A DNA stretch of 64,000 nucleotides from Mesorhizobium sp. (GTDB taxonomy: Bacteria; Pseudomonadota; Alphaproteobacteria; Rhizobiales; Rhizobiaceae), in contig NZ_SUHQ01000007.1 of assembly GCF_004962245.1 (NCBI RefSeq), positions 166,275 to 230,274 of the forward strand, read 5' to 3'. The stretch's first letter is position 1. Every line of letters begins with the position of its first letter. Below are positions 17,253 to 25,543 of this stretch, one piece after another. The notes below the pieces were generated by a model, which ran no database searches, was not told the origin of the DNA, and saw nothing but the letters and a program-made list of their open reading frames with translations. A program made the translations under genes and the position numbers.

Positions 17253-17441
17253 GTGCAGGATTTTCTGGCGGCAATAGGCCTGGTTCTCGTCGTCGAGGGC
17301 CTGGTCTATGGCGGCTTTCCCGGCCTCGCCAAGAAACTTGCCGGGGAAGTTCTGTCGATGCCGGAGAGTGCGCTGCGGATCGCCGGGCTGGTCGCAATCG
17401 CCGCTGGCGTCGGCCTCGTCTGGCTGGTGCGGGGCGGATGA
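17253..17441 (+). CDS. DUF2065 small membrane protein
   Basis: A 62-residue protein with two hydrophobic segments (FLAAIGLVLVVEGLVYGG and ALRIAGLVAIAAGVGLVWLV), the form of the DUF2065/YjeT family that is commonly encoded beside hflKC. It starts with GTG six bases after the hflC stop. Function is unknown; the fixed place next to hflKC suggests a link to membrane protein quality control. Confidence 0.85.
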   Translation: MQDFLAAIGLVLVVEGLVYGGFPGLAKKLAGEVLSMPESALRIAGLVAIAAGVGLVWLVRGG

Positions 17442-17589
17442 CGTGGTCGGTCTGTGATTTCGGGATAACGCAGGATTTATCCTATGCCGATAGCCATAGC
17501 CGCAAACGTGCCGTATTTCTTGCCAACATGACTCGACGCAGCGTTTTCGGCGAGCGCTTTTCTTTTCAGAGACACCGGGAGGCTTCTCG

Positions 17590-19104
17590 ATGACATCCAA
17601 CAGCTTTTTGCGCGCGGCGCGGCGGACGGTCACCGCGGGTGCTGCGGCACTTCTCATCGCCGCCTTTACCGTCCCGTCGCTGGTGTCGCCGACGGCAGCT
17701 GCGGATGGCCCGGAATCGGTCGCCGATCTCGCGCAGGGCCTGCTCGGCGCGGTGGTCAATATATCGACCTCGCAGAGGGTGAAAGGCACCGAGGGGCCTG
17801 GCGCGGTGCCGATGCCGCAGCTTCCAGAGGGCTCGCCCTTTCAGGATTTCTTCGACGATTTCTTCAAGAACCGTCCCGGCGACCAGGGCAATCCCTCGCA
17901 AAAGGTGCAGTCGCTGGGCTCCGGCTTCGTGGTCGACGCCGACGAGGGCATCGTGGTGACGAATAACCACGTGATCGCAGATGCCGACGACATCGAGGTG
18001 AATTTCTCCGACGGCGTGACGCTGAAGGCGACGCTGGTCGGTACCGACACCAAAACCGACGTGGCGGTGCTGAAGGTCGATCCGAAAGGGCACAAGCTGA
18101 CGGCGGTGAAATTCGGCGATTCCAGCAAGATGCGTGTCGGTGACTGGGTGATGGCGATCGGCAATCCGTTCGGCCTCGGCGGCACCGTGACGGTCGGCAT
18201 CGTCTCGGCCCGCAACCGCGACATCAATTCCGGTCCCTATGACGATTTCATCCAGACCGATGCCGCGATCAACCGCGGCAATTCCGGCGGACCGCTGTTC
18301 AACAGCGACGGCGAGGTGATCGGCATCAACACCGCGATCATATCGCCGTCCGGCGGCTCGATCGGCATCGGCTTTTCCATCCCCTCGCAGCTCGCGTTGG
18401 GCGTCGTCGACCAGCTCCGCCAGTTCGGCGAGACGCGGCGCGGCTGGCTCGGCGTGCGCATCCAGCCGGTGACGGACGACATCGCCGAAAGCCTCGGCAT
18501 GGCCACCGCCAAGGGCGCGCTGGTCGCTGGCATCATCAAGGGCGGGCCTGTCGACAACGGCACCATCCTGGCGGGCGACGTCATCATCAAGTTCGACGGC
18601 CGGGACGTCAATGAAATGCGTGACCTGCCGCGCGTTGTCGCGGAAAGCACGGTCGGCAAGGCTGTCGACGTGGTCATCGTGCGCAAGGGCGTCGAGCAAA
18701 CCGTGAAGGTGACGCTCGGCCGGCTCGAAGATGGCGAAAAGCTTGCCAGCGGCGAGAACGGCAACGCCGACCAGGACGATGGCGACAAGGCGCCTGCCGT
18801 TTCGACGGCTTCCGTGCTCGGCATGACCGTTGGCGAGCTCAACGACGAGACGCGGACGAAATTCGGCATCGCCGCCGAAGTCTCCGGCGTCGTCATTACC
18901 GAAGTCGCCAAGGATTCAGCGGCTGCCGAACGCGGCATCCAGGCCGGCGAGGTGATCACTGAGATCGCGCAGGAATCGGTCGCCACGCCCAAGGATGTCA
19001 TGGACCGGATTGGTGCGTTGAAGGAGCAGGGACGCAAGAACGCGTTGCTGATGCTGGCGTCGAAGACCGGCGAATTGCGGTTTGTGACGATCCGGATGGA
19101 TTGA
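17590..19104 (+). CDS. degP: Do-family periplasmic serine protease (DegP/HtrA-like)
   Basis: A 504-residue periplasmic protease and chaperone. A signal peptide ends near PTAAA (about residue 38). The trypsin-like catalytic triad is H127 (TNNHVIAD), D157 (DTKTDVAVLKV) and S232 (RGNSGGPLFN). Two PDZ domains follow: one around RRGWLGVRIQPV and a second around ASVLGMTVGELNDE. It degrades misfolded envelope proteins and matches the neighbouring hflKC quality-control genes. The 148-base gap before it contains a GGATAA/TTATCC inverted pair (17463-17482) of unknown significance. It ends at a strong terminator. Confidence 0.95.
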   Translation: MTSNSFLRAARRTVTAGAAALLIAAFTVPSLVSPTAAADGPESVADLAQGLLGAVVNISTSQRVKGTEGPGAVPMPQLPEGSPFQDFFDDFFKNRPGDQGNPSQKVQSLGSGFVVDADEGIVVTNNHVIADADDIEVNFSDGVTLKATLVGTDTKTDVAVLKVDPKGHKLTAVKFGDSSKMRVGDWVMAIGNPFGLGGTVTVGIVSARNRDINSGPYDDFIQTDAAINRGNSGGPLFNSDGEVIGINTAIISPSGGSIGIGFSIPSQLALGVVDQLRQFGETRRGWLGVRIQPVTDDIAESLGMATAKGALVAGIIKGGPVDNGTILAGDVIIKFDGRDVNEMRDLPRVVAESTVGKAVDVVIVRKGVEQTVKVTLGRLEDGEKLASGENGNADQDDGDKAPAVSTASVLGMTVGELNDETRTKFGIAAEVSGVVITEVAKDSAAAERGIQAGEVITEIAQESVATPKDVMDRIGALKEQGRKNALLMLASKTGELRFVTIRMD

Positions 19105-19138
19105 GTCCGGTAAAGTCTTCAGCTCCTTGATTTTTAAC

Positions 19139-19169
19139 AAAAAAAGGCGGCTAGCGAGCTGCCTTTTTT
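19139..19169. terminator. Bidirectional rho-independent terminator
   Basis: AAAAAAAGGCGGCT, loop AGCG, and AGCTGCCTTTTTT form a stem with A- and T-runs on either side. It serves the converging degP and GNAT genes; the GNAT stop lies inside the hairpin. Confidence 0.85.
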
Positions 19170-19723
19170 CTTGCCTGCCATTCTCTGCGCGAGAGCCTGT
19201 AGAACACATGCCGCTTGAGCCTGGCGTGGCTGTCCGGAATGCCGGGATGATCGAAATCGCTGGCCGGGTCGGCGATCATGCCCAGGCGCTTCATGACGGC
19301 GGTGGACCGGTGATTGTCCTCGACAGCGACGGACACGATCTCATCGAGGCCAAGCGTTTCGAAGCCATAGGCGAGCCACGCTTCGGCTGCCTCGGTGACA
19401 TAGCCACGGCCCCAGAAATCGGGCGCCAGCCGCCAGCCGATCTCGATGGTGCCGGCAGGCAAGAAAGGCAAATAATCGGTTGGCGTTATGCCGACGAAAC
19501 CGATGCATTGGCCGGTGGCGGCGATTTCGGCGGCTGCGAAGCCGAAACCGTCACGGTCGATGACGGCGCGCAATTCATCCATCTTGGCGTCGGCCTGGGC
19601 GCGGTCGCGGCGAAATGGAAAAAACTCCATGACGTGCTCGTCGGAATTGATCCGGTGGAAGAGCTCGCGGTCGCGATCCTCCCAGTTGCGCAGGATCAGG
19701 CGCTCGGTGCGGATCGGCGTCAC
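19151..19723 (-). CDS. GNAT-family acetyltransferase (RimJ/RimL-like)
   Basis: A 190-residue GNAT protein of the Acetyltransf_3 type, beginning IRTERLILRNWEDRDRELFHRI. The acetyl-CoA-binding region is seen in RLAPDFWGRGYVTEAAEAWLAYGF, and the C-terminal VEDNHRSTAVMKRLGM is typical of RimJ/RimL enzymes that acetylate protein N-termini or small molecules. The substrate cannot be predicted. Its ATG overlaps the serB stop by four bases, making a serB-GNAT operon. Confidence 0.88.
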   Translation of the reverse strand: MTPIRTERLILRNWEDRDRELFHRINSDEHVMEFFPFRRDRAQADAKMDELRAVIDRDGFGFAAAEIAATGQCIGFVGITPTDYLPFLPAGTIEIGWRLAPDFWGRGYVTEAAEAWLAYGFETLGLDEIVSVAVEDNHRSTAVMKRLGMIADPASDFDHPGIPDSHARLKRHVFYRLSRREWQARKKAAR

Positions 19724-20607
19724 TCTACAAACTCCTCCCGCCGGTAGCCCTGCAGATAGAGAAGCGCGGTCAGGTCGCCGTGGTCGATGCGGAACCCTGC
19801 CTCAGCCGCCACGGCCGGCTTGGCATGAAGTGCCACGCCGGTGCCGGCAAGGCGGATCATGTCCAGGTCGTTGGCGCCGTCGCCGACAGCGATGGCGTCG
19901 GCGGTCGCCAGTCCGAGGCGCACCGAAATCTCGAGCAGCGCATCGGCCTTCGCAGCGCGCCCCAGGATCGGCTCGGCCACCAGCCCGGTGAAGCGGCCGT
20001 CCTGCTCGATCAGGCGGTTGGCGCGGTTCTCCTGAAAGCCGAGCATGGTGGCGATGCGTGAGGTGAAGACGTTGAAGCCACCCGACACGAGCGCAGTCCA
20101 TGCGCCGTTGGTGCGCATGGTCTGGACGAGCGCGCGGCCACCGGAAGCCAGCGTCAGGCGGTTGGCGATGATGCGATCGACCACGGCAGCGTCGAGACCT
20201 TTCAGCAGCGCCACCCGCTCACGCAAGGCCGGCTCGAAAGCGATCTCGCCATTCATCGATCGCGCCGTGATGGCGGCGACGTAATCCTTGACCCCGATCT
20301 CGTCGGCAAGTTCGTCGATGCACTCCTGGTCAATCATCGTCGAATCCATATCGGCGATGAGGATTTTCTTTCGCCGTCCCTCGGCCTGCTGAACGATCAC
20401 GTCGACCGGTTCGGTAGCGAGCGCGGCGCGCAGGCTGGCGGTCGTTTCAACGGCTTCGGCCGCCTCGGGCAAAACGAATTCGCAGGCGATGCCTTCGGCC
20501 AGCCAGCGAACGGTGCTTGCGCCGACCGACCGTGACGCCATATTCGCAAGCGCCGGCGACAATGCACGGCCGGCGGGATGGGACACAAGCGTGGCGATCA
20601 GCGGCAT
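19720..20607 (-). CDS. serB: Phosphoserine phosphatase
   Basis: Hydrolyses phosphoserine to serine, the last step of serine synthesis. The 295-residue protein has the HAD-family nucleophile motif DMDST (D86 nucleophile, D88 acid/base), the SGGFNVFTSRIA motif II, and GDGANDLDMI as the Mg-binding motif. The first 70 residues form a regulatory-type N-terminal extension. The ATG at 20607 is chosen because the product then begins MPLIATLVSHPAGRAL, the usual rhizobial start. The start overlaps the oppositely oriented miaA start by 17 bases. Confidence 0.93.
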   Translation of the reverse strand: MPLIATLVSHPAGRALSPALANMASRSVGASTVRWLAEGIACEFVLPEAAEAVETTASLRAALATEPVDVIVQQAEGRRKKILIADMDSTMIDQECIDELADEIGVKDYVAAITARSMNGEIAFEPALRERVALLKGLDAAVVDRIIANRLTLASGGRALVQTMRTNGAWTALVSGGFNVFTSRIATMLGFQENRANRLIEQDGRFTGLVAEPILGRAAKADALLEISVRLGLATADAIAVGDGANDLDMIRLAGTGVALHAKPAVAAEAGFRIDHGDLTALLYLQGYRREEFVE

Positions 20608-21565
20608 CGAAAATTCCAGCGGGCAGGCGGGCGAGGGCCGCGTTAAGAACGCGATCCTGATAGCCGGGCCGACCGCCAGCGGCAAGTCGGCCCTTGCGCT
20701 CGATCTCGCCGAACGCAAGGGCGGCGTCATCGTCAACACCGATTCCATGCAAGGCTATTCGGTGCTCGACGTTCTGACGGCGCGGCCGACCGCAGCCGAG
20801 CTTGCTCGCGTCCCGCATTATCTCTACGGGCATGTCCATCCCTCCACTGCCTATTCCACCGGTGCCTGGCTGCGCGACGTGATGAAGCTGATCGACGAGG
20901 GCACGTTCTTCGAACGGCCAGTGATTTTCGTTGGCGGCACCGGGCTTTATTTCCGGGCGCTTGCGGAGGGCATTTCTGAAATGCCCGCCATTCCGCAGTC
21001 GATCCGTGACCGCTGGCGCTATGAACTCCAGGAGCAGGGCGCGGCCAAGCTGCACCGCATCCTGCTGCGCGAGGATTCCGCGGCCGGCATGATGCTGAAG
21101 CCGACCGACAGCCAGCGCATCGTGCGGGCGCTGGAGGTGCTGGACGCGTCAGGCCGTTCCATTCTGGAATGGCAGGCGGCGCGCGGCCGGCCGCTGATCG
21201 ACAGGGCCAGCACGCATTTCTTCGTGATCGAACCGGACCGGGCGGCGCTGGTGGAGCGGATCGAGGCGCGGTTCGACCGCATGCTGGACATGGGCGCCCT
21301 CGACGAGGTCAGGCGGTTGACCGATCTCGGCCTCGATCCCGATTTGCCGGCGATGAAAGCGATCGGCGTTCGCGAACTCCAGGCCGCAATGGCCGGGAAG
21401 CTGGGTTTTCCCGAAGCGATCGAGCGTGCCAAGATCGCGACGCGACAATATGCCAAGCGGCAGGCGACCTGGTTCAGGCATCAATTGGGCCCGGAGTGGC
21501 TGCGATTGCACCCCGGAGATCGTGCGGAATCCACGATTTTGGATCTTCTTTCCAGTGCAACCTGA
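20591..21565 (+). CDS. miaA: tRNA dimethylallyltransferase
   Basis: Transfers an isopentenyl group to A37 of tRNAs that read codons beginning with U. The 324-residue protein has the P-loop GPTASGKS (residues 26-33), the catalytic-region NTDSMQGYSVLDVLTARPT, and FVGGTGLYFRAL. No ATG, GTG or TTG occurs between the GTG at 20591 and the P-loop, so this GTG is the latest possible start; GGGATGGG lies eight bases before it. It therefore overlaps serB head to head by 17 bases. Confidence 0.93.
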   Translation: MAISGIENSSGQAGEGRVKNAILIAGPTASGKSALALDLAERKGGVIVNTDSMQGYSVLDVLTARPTAAELARVPHYLYGHVHPSTAYSTGAWLRDVMKLIDEGTFFERPVIFVGGTGLYFRALAEGISEMPAIPQSIRDRWRYELQEQGAAKLHRILLREDSAAGMMLKPTDSQRIVRALEVLDASGRSILEWQAARGRPLIDRASTHFFVIEPDRAALVERIEARFDRMLDMGALDEVRRLTDLGLDPDLPAMKAIGVRELQAAMAGKLGFPEAIERAKIATRQYAKRQATWFRHQLGPEWLRLHPGDRAESTILDLLSSAT

Positions 21566-21668
21566 AAAGTTGGTCTTGATAGAAGATTCCCGCCGAAGTT
21601 GTCCAAGTTAACCGTCCGTAAGGCCGTCCATGCCATAAGGCCTATGGGAATTTTCCAACGGGGAGCAG

Positions 21669-22460
21669 ATGCGCTTTCATAAGGCGGAATCAGCCTTTTT
21701 CGTCTTCATCTTCGTGATCCTGGCTGCTGGCTTGGTGACGCTTCACGCCTATGGGCTTCTGCAGGCCTTCGCGGCCGAGATTGTCACACCGCCCGGGATT
21801 GAGAAGATCGTCTATCTCAACAAGCTGTTGTTTGCGACCGGCGTTCTTTTGGCGACCGCCCTGTTCTTCGGCATTTTCTTCATCTACCCGCTGATCCGCA
21901 GGCAGGCGACGGAAGAAGGCAAGCTCCGCGCCATGACGGTTTCGCTCAGCGCCCGTTCGGAAACGCTTGAACATGCGGCGCTGACCGACAGCCTGACCGG
22001 TATGCAGAACCGGCGCTATTTCGATGACGCGCTGAAGGAGTATCTCGAGGAATTCCGTCGCATCGAGAAGCCGGTCGGGCTGATGATCCTTGATCTCGAC
22101 CATTTCAAGCAGGTCAACGACACCCACGGACATGATGTCGGCGACGAGGTGTTGCGGGCGGTCGCTAACTGTCTCAAGGACATGACGCGCTATCACGACG
22201 TGGTGGCGCGCCTGGGTGGCGAAGAGTTCGCCGTCGTCACGCCCAACATGGATGCCGAACTTCTGTCCAAGTTCGCCGAGCGCATCCGCAAGGCGATCGC
22301 CAACATGTCGATACTGTCAGGCAATGTTCGCCTGAAGATCACCACCAGCGTCGGTCTTGCCGTCTGGGACCGCAAGGAAACCGCCGAGGAGTTCTATCGC
22401 CGTGCTGACCGCCAGCTTTATGAAGCAAAGAGGCAAGGTCGCAACCGCGTCTGCGCCTGA
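21669..22460 (+). CDS. Membrane-bound diguanylate cyclase (GGDEF)
   Basis: A 263-residue protein that probably makes the second messenger c-di-GMP. Two membrane segments (residues about 9-33 and 52-74) bracket a short periplasmic loop. The GGDEF domain has the active-site motif GGEEF at residues 183-187, and the inhibitory I-site RxxD (RYHD, 174-177) five residues before it. DSLTGMQNRRYFDD and LDLDHFKQVNDTHGHDVGD are the conserved metal and substrate blocks. No EAL domain is present. A PilZ protein at 44.6 kb could be a downstream receptor, but no direct link is shown. Confidence 0.92.
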   Translation: MRFHKAESAFFVFIFVILAAGLVTLHAYGLLQAFAAEIVTPPGIEKIVYLNKLLFATGVLLATALFFGIFFIYPLIRRQATEEGKLRAMTVSLSARSETLEHAALTDSLTGMQNRRYFDDALKEYLEEFRRIEKPVGLMILDLDHFKQVNDTHGHDVGDEVLRAVANCLKDMTRYHDVVARLGGEEFAVVTPNMDAELLSKFAERIRKAIANMSILSGNVRLKITTSVGLAVWDRKETAEEFYRRADRQLYEAKRQGRNRVCA

Positions 22461-22603
22461 AATCCCGGAGAAGAATTCATGAGGCCGGCCGACTGACGCA
22501 GCTTTCTGCGCTTCCGGTGCTCACGGACTTGAATGTCCGCTCCGCTCCGGTTCTCGAAAGCCACGTCATTCGATCCGGCCTGATGAATTCCTTTCCGGGA
22601 TTT
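22460..22603. repeat. Family A convergent-junction hairpin element, copy 2
   Basis: The clearest copy. Arms at 22460-22488 and 22575-22603 are inverted copies matching at 26 of 29 positions, and a second arm pair continues inward (GACTGACGCAGCTTTC with GAAAGCCACGTCATTC). The core at about 22508-22556 contains CGGAC-TTGAAT-GTCCG. The first base of the element is the last base of the GGDEF stop codon. The element lies between that gene and the converging HerA-like gene. Confidence 0.87.
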
Positions 22604-22653
22604 ACCCAAGTTTAGAGACTGAAAAAGTCGTCGGGATTTATCGGCCGCCGGGC

Positions 22654-24501
22654 TCAATCGTTTTGTGGGCGCAGGCCGAAGGTCGCCGGCTTGAGGCCAT
22701 AGCGCATATCGAAATCGTCGTCCGGCTGGACGCGCGCGACGGGCGGCTTGCGATAGTCGGGATCGCCGGCCTGCCGGCTTGTGTCAACGACTTCGGCGAA
22801 GGCCATCGCCTGCTGTGGTTTCGGCACATTGCGCAGCCTCTCGACGATCGCCGCCAGGTCGACATCGTCGTTGGTTTCGGACGGCAAGGCTTCCTTGCGC
22901 TTGGCCGTGCCGGGAACCAGGTCCTCGGACAGCTTTTCGAACTTCAGCCGCATGGTCGTTGCCACGCCTTCACCGAAGGCAATGGCTTCGCGCTGGCCCA
23001 TCGAAGACAGGAATGCCAGCGTTGAGGCCGAGGAATCGGCGATCGCCGAGCGGATGATTGCCTGGTCCTGCTCATTGGCAAGCCGCATGGCGAAAAAGGT
23101 CGAGCACTGCGACAGGATGGTGGGATCCAGCTCGCCCGGGCGCTGGGTGACGACGCCGAGATAGCAACCATACTTGCGGCCCTCCTTGGCGATGCGCGAC
23201 AGCGCGTGCCGGGTTGGCGCGAAACCAAGGCGCGGATCGGCCGGCATATAGCGGTGCGCTTCCTCGCACAACAAAAGCAGCCGCAGCCGGCCTTCGCTCC
23301 ACAGCGCCAGGTCGAAGGCCAGGCGCGCCAGCACCGAGCAGACGGAATTGACCACCTCCGACGGCATGCCGGCCATCTCGAAGCAGGTCACCGGGCGGCC
23401 GTGATGCGGCACGCGGAAAATATTGCCGATCGTCTCGTGGATGGTGTCCTCGATCAGCCGCGAGTTGAACATGAAGCGGTAGCGCGGATCCGAGGCTGCC
23501 GATTCGATGCGCGTCTTCAGCGATTTGAGCGTGGGGCGGTCGTTCTTGCTTTCCAGCAATCCGATGCGCTCGTCGATCTGCTTGATGAGATCGGCAACGC
23601 GATAGGGCACCGGCGTGTCAGCGGTCAGCGCATCGGTGCCGCGCCTGAGATAGGTAGCCGAATTCGGGTTGCGATATAGGTTCTTGGCCGCGGGAATGAG
23701 ATCGCGCAAGGCATCGACCTCTTCCGGCACCGTCTCGCGCCCGCGAAACAGCACTTCGGCAAATTCCTCGAGCCTGAACATCCAGAAGGGCAGGTCAAGC
23801 GTCGTCGAATCGACCTTGACGCAATGTTCCGGCAGGGACGCGGCGAACTCGTTGTGCGGATCGAGGATGAGAACGCGCAGATCGGGTCGAGCGGCGATCG
23901 ACTTGCGCAAAAGCAGCGAGACAGCGGTGGATTTGCCGACGCCGGTGGTGCCGACAATGGCGAAATGGCGCGCGAGCGTGTCGTCGATGGCGATGTTGGC
24001 GTTGATCGCCTCGTCCTGTGAAAGCGTGCCGATGGTGATCGAATGACGTCCGGCGAGATCATAGACCGCTTGCAGGTCGCGGCTGCGGATGCGGTGGGCG
24101 ATGGCGCCGATATGCGGATAGATGGTGATGCCGCGGTCGAAGATCGGCTTGGCGCCGGGCTCTGCGCCGTCGCGCACCTCGCCGATGAGCTCGATGCTGA
24201 CTTCGATCGGGTTCTGGCCCTCATCGCTCCAGGCGCGATCCGACTTGCCGATCTCGTAGACCAGGCCGACGGTTCGCGTGTTGCCAAGATTGATCGAGAT
24301 CATCTTGCCGACGGTCCAAAGGCCGGTGACCGTGCCTTCGATATCGTCGGCATAGGCACTGATGGTCGCACGCGCGCCGTCGCACTGCACGACATTGCCC
24401 AGAATGCGCTTGTCGCTCTGCTCGGCCTTGCGGCGCTCTTGCGATGTCGGCTCTCCGACGGAGGCTTCGCGGTCGATGAACATGGCCAGGCTGTTTCCCA
24501 T
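22654..24501 (-). CDS. HerA/DUF87-family ATPase
   Basis: A 615-residue P-loop ATPase of the HerA-FtsK superfamily. An N-terminal beta-barrel region (HAS-barrel-like, VVQCDGARATISAYADD) precedes Walker A GTTGVGKST, Walker B-like LRLLLLCEEAHRYMP and the family segment GCYLGVVTQRPGELDPTILSQCSTFFAMRL. HerA proteins act with nucleases in DNA end processing, and related proteins also occur in some defence systems. No nuclease (NurA or SIR2) gene is next to it, so this looks like the stand-alone housekeeping form. The start could be the ATG at 24483 rather than 24501. Confidence 0.85.
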   Translation of the reverse strand: MGNSLAMFIDREASVGEPTSQERRKAEQSDKRILGNVVQCDGARATISAYADDIEGTVTGLWTVGKMISINLGNTRTVGLVYEIGKSDRAWSDEGQNPIEVSIELIGEVRDGAEPGAKPIFDRGITIYPHIGAIAHRIRSRDLQAVYDLAGRHSITIGTLSQDEAINANIAIDDTLARHFAIVGTTGVGKSTAVSLLLRKSIAARPDLRVLILDPHNEFAASLPEHCVKVDSTTLDLPFWMFRLEEFAEVLFRGRETVPEEVDALRDLIPAAKNLYRNPNSATYLRRGTDALTADTPVPYRVADLIKQIDERIGLLESKNDRPTLKSLKTRIESAASDPRYRFMFNSRLIEDTIHETIGNIFRVPHHGRPVTCFEMAGMPSEVVNSVCSVLARLAFDLALWSEGRLRLLLLCEEAHRYMPADPRLGFAPTRHALSRIAKEGRKYGCYLGVVTQRPGELDPTILSQCSTFFAMRLANEQDQAIIRSAIADSSASTLAFLSSMGQREAIAFGEGVATTMRLKFEKLSEDLVPGTAKRKEALPSETNDDVDLAAIVERLRNVPKPQQAMAFAEVVDTSRQAGDPDYRKPPVARVQPDDDFDMRYGLKPATFGLRPQND

Positions 24502-24603
24502 TCCCCAGGCGATCGACCTTACGCCGACGGGGTTAAGGTGGGGTGAGGTTGGATGGTGTAGGGGCCGTTAAGCCATTCGCGAAAATTGACTCAAACAGGC
24601 CCC

Positions 24604-24640
24604 TTGCTCGACTCTATGAGTTCAATATACTGGATTAATG
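24604..24640 (+). promoter_or_regulatory. Promoter of the XRE-cupin gene, probably leaderless
   Basis: TTGCTC (24604-24609), a 16-base spacer and TATACT (24626-24631) precede the ATG at 24638 by six bases. The expected transcription start falls on or next to the start codon, and no Shine-Dalgarno sequence is visible. Confidence 0.55.
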
Positions 24641-25204
24641 ACTGATATAGCGAACGATATCTCTTCGACCATCGGCAGGAGAATACGCTCCGAAAGAGCC
24701 TTGAGGGGCTGGTCTCTGGCGGAGCTCGCGGACCGCTCCGGCGTGTCGAAAGCCATGCTCAGCACGATAGAGCGCGGCAAGACGAGCCCGACCGCAGCAC
24801 TTCTCGTGCGCATCGCGGCGGCCTTCGGCATGACGCTTTCCACCCTCATCGCGAGGGCCGAGCTGCAGGGCGGTGGGCTGCTTCGCGGAAGCGATCAGCC
24901 GATCTGGCGCGATCCCGCCACGGGTTATATCAGGCGGCATCTTTCGCCGGTCTCCGACATGCCGCTCGAACTGATCAGGGTGCAGTTGCCGGCGGGAGCC
25001 AGGGTGAGTTTTCCGGCAGCGTCCTATGCCTTCATCAGACAGCAGATCTGGCTGATTTCCGGACGGCTGGAATTCACCGAGGGTGATGTCGTGCACAATC
25101 TCGAACCGGGTGACTGCCTGGCGCTTGGCGCGCCGTCGGATTGCACCTTCCACGCCCCGGCACCGGACGCCGCCGACTATCTGGTCGCGCTGGCCAGAGG
25201 CTGA
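24638..25204 (+). CDS. XRE-family regulator with C-terminal cupin domain
   Basis: A 188-residue regulator. Residues about 12-66 form an XRE helix-turn-helix (IGRRIRSERALRGWSLAELADRSGVSKAMLSTIERGKTSPTAALL). The C-terminal half is a cupin sensor domain (WLISGRLEFTEGDVVHNLEPGDCLALG). Such proteins control metabolic or transporter genes in response to a small ligand bound in the cupin barrel. The target is unknown. It is divergent from the HerA-like gene and followed after four bases by a small hypothetical gene. Confidence 0.88.
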   Translation: MTDIANDISSTIGRRIRSERALRGWSLAELADRSGVSKAMLSTIERGKTSPTAALLVRIAAAFGMTLSTLIARAELQGGGLLRGSDQPIWRDPATGYIRRHLSPVSDMPLELIRVQLPAGARVSFPAASYAFIRQQIWLISGRLEFTEGDVVHNLEPGDCLALGAPSDCTFHAPAPDAADYLVALARG

Positions 25205-25208
25205 GGCG

Positions 25209-25508
25209 ATGGCGCGTCGCCCGAAACGTACCGACAATGGCGGCCCGCCTCTCGACGACTATGATGGTCCGCCATGGGGCGAGGGCGATGCCTACATTTT
25301 CTTTGCCTGGCAGGCCGCCCACGCCAAGGCTTGGAAGGCGCCAAGCCGTGACGTCATGCTGATGCGGCTGGACAAGGCCGAGCGGCTGGGCCTGACCTAT
25401 GAGGAATACACGCTCGAACTCTTGGAGCGCGGGCGGCATTTGCAGGAAGAAGATGCCGAGCGCATCACCGAGATCAAGGCGGCCCGCAAGCGCCGCCGCC
25501 CCAGATAA
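25209..25508 (+). CDS. Small hypothetical protein
   Basis: A 99-residue, charged, soluble protein starting MARRPKRTDNGGPPLDDYDG. It has two Trp-rich short segments (PPWGEGDAYIFFAWQAAHAKAWKAP) and a basic C-terminus. The ATG lies four bases after the XRE-cupin stop, so the two are likely co-expressed. I do not recognise a characterised family, although similar small proteins occur in related rhizobia (recalled, not searched). It ends 35 bases from the converging FMO gene. Confidence 0.7.
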   Translation: MARRPKRTDNGGPPLDDYDGPPWGEGDAYIFFAWQAAHAKAWKAPSRDVMLMRLDKAERLGLTYEEYTLELLERGRHLQEEDAERITEIKAARKRRRPR

Positions 25509-25543
25509 AGATATCAGCCACAAGCCAAGCCAGGCGTAACGTC

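Noticed and set aside
22654..24501. The HerA-like ATPase as part of a defence system.
   Set aside because: No nuclease, SIR2 or other partner gene is adjacent, and the surroundings are housekeeping genes.
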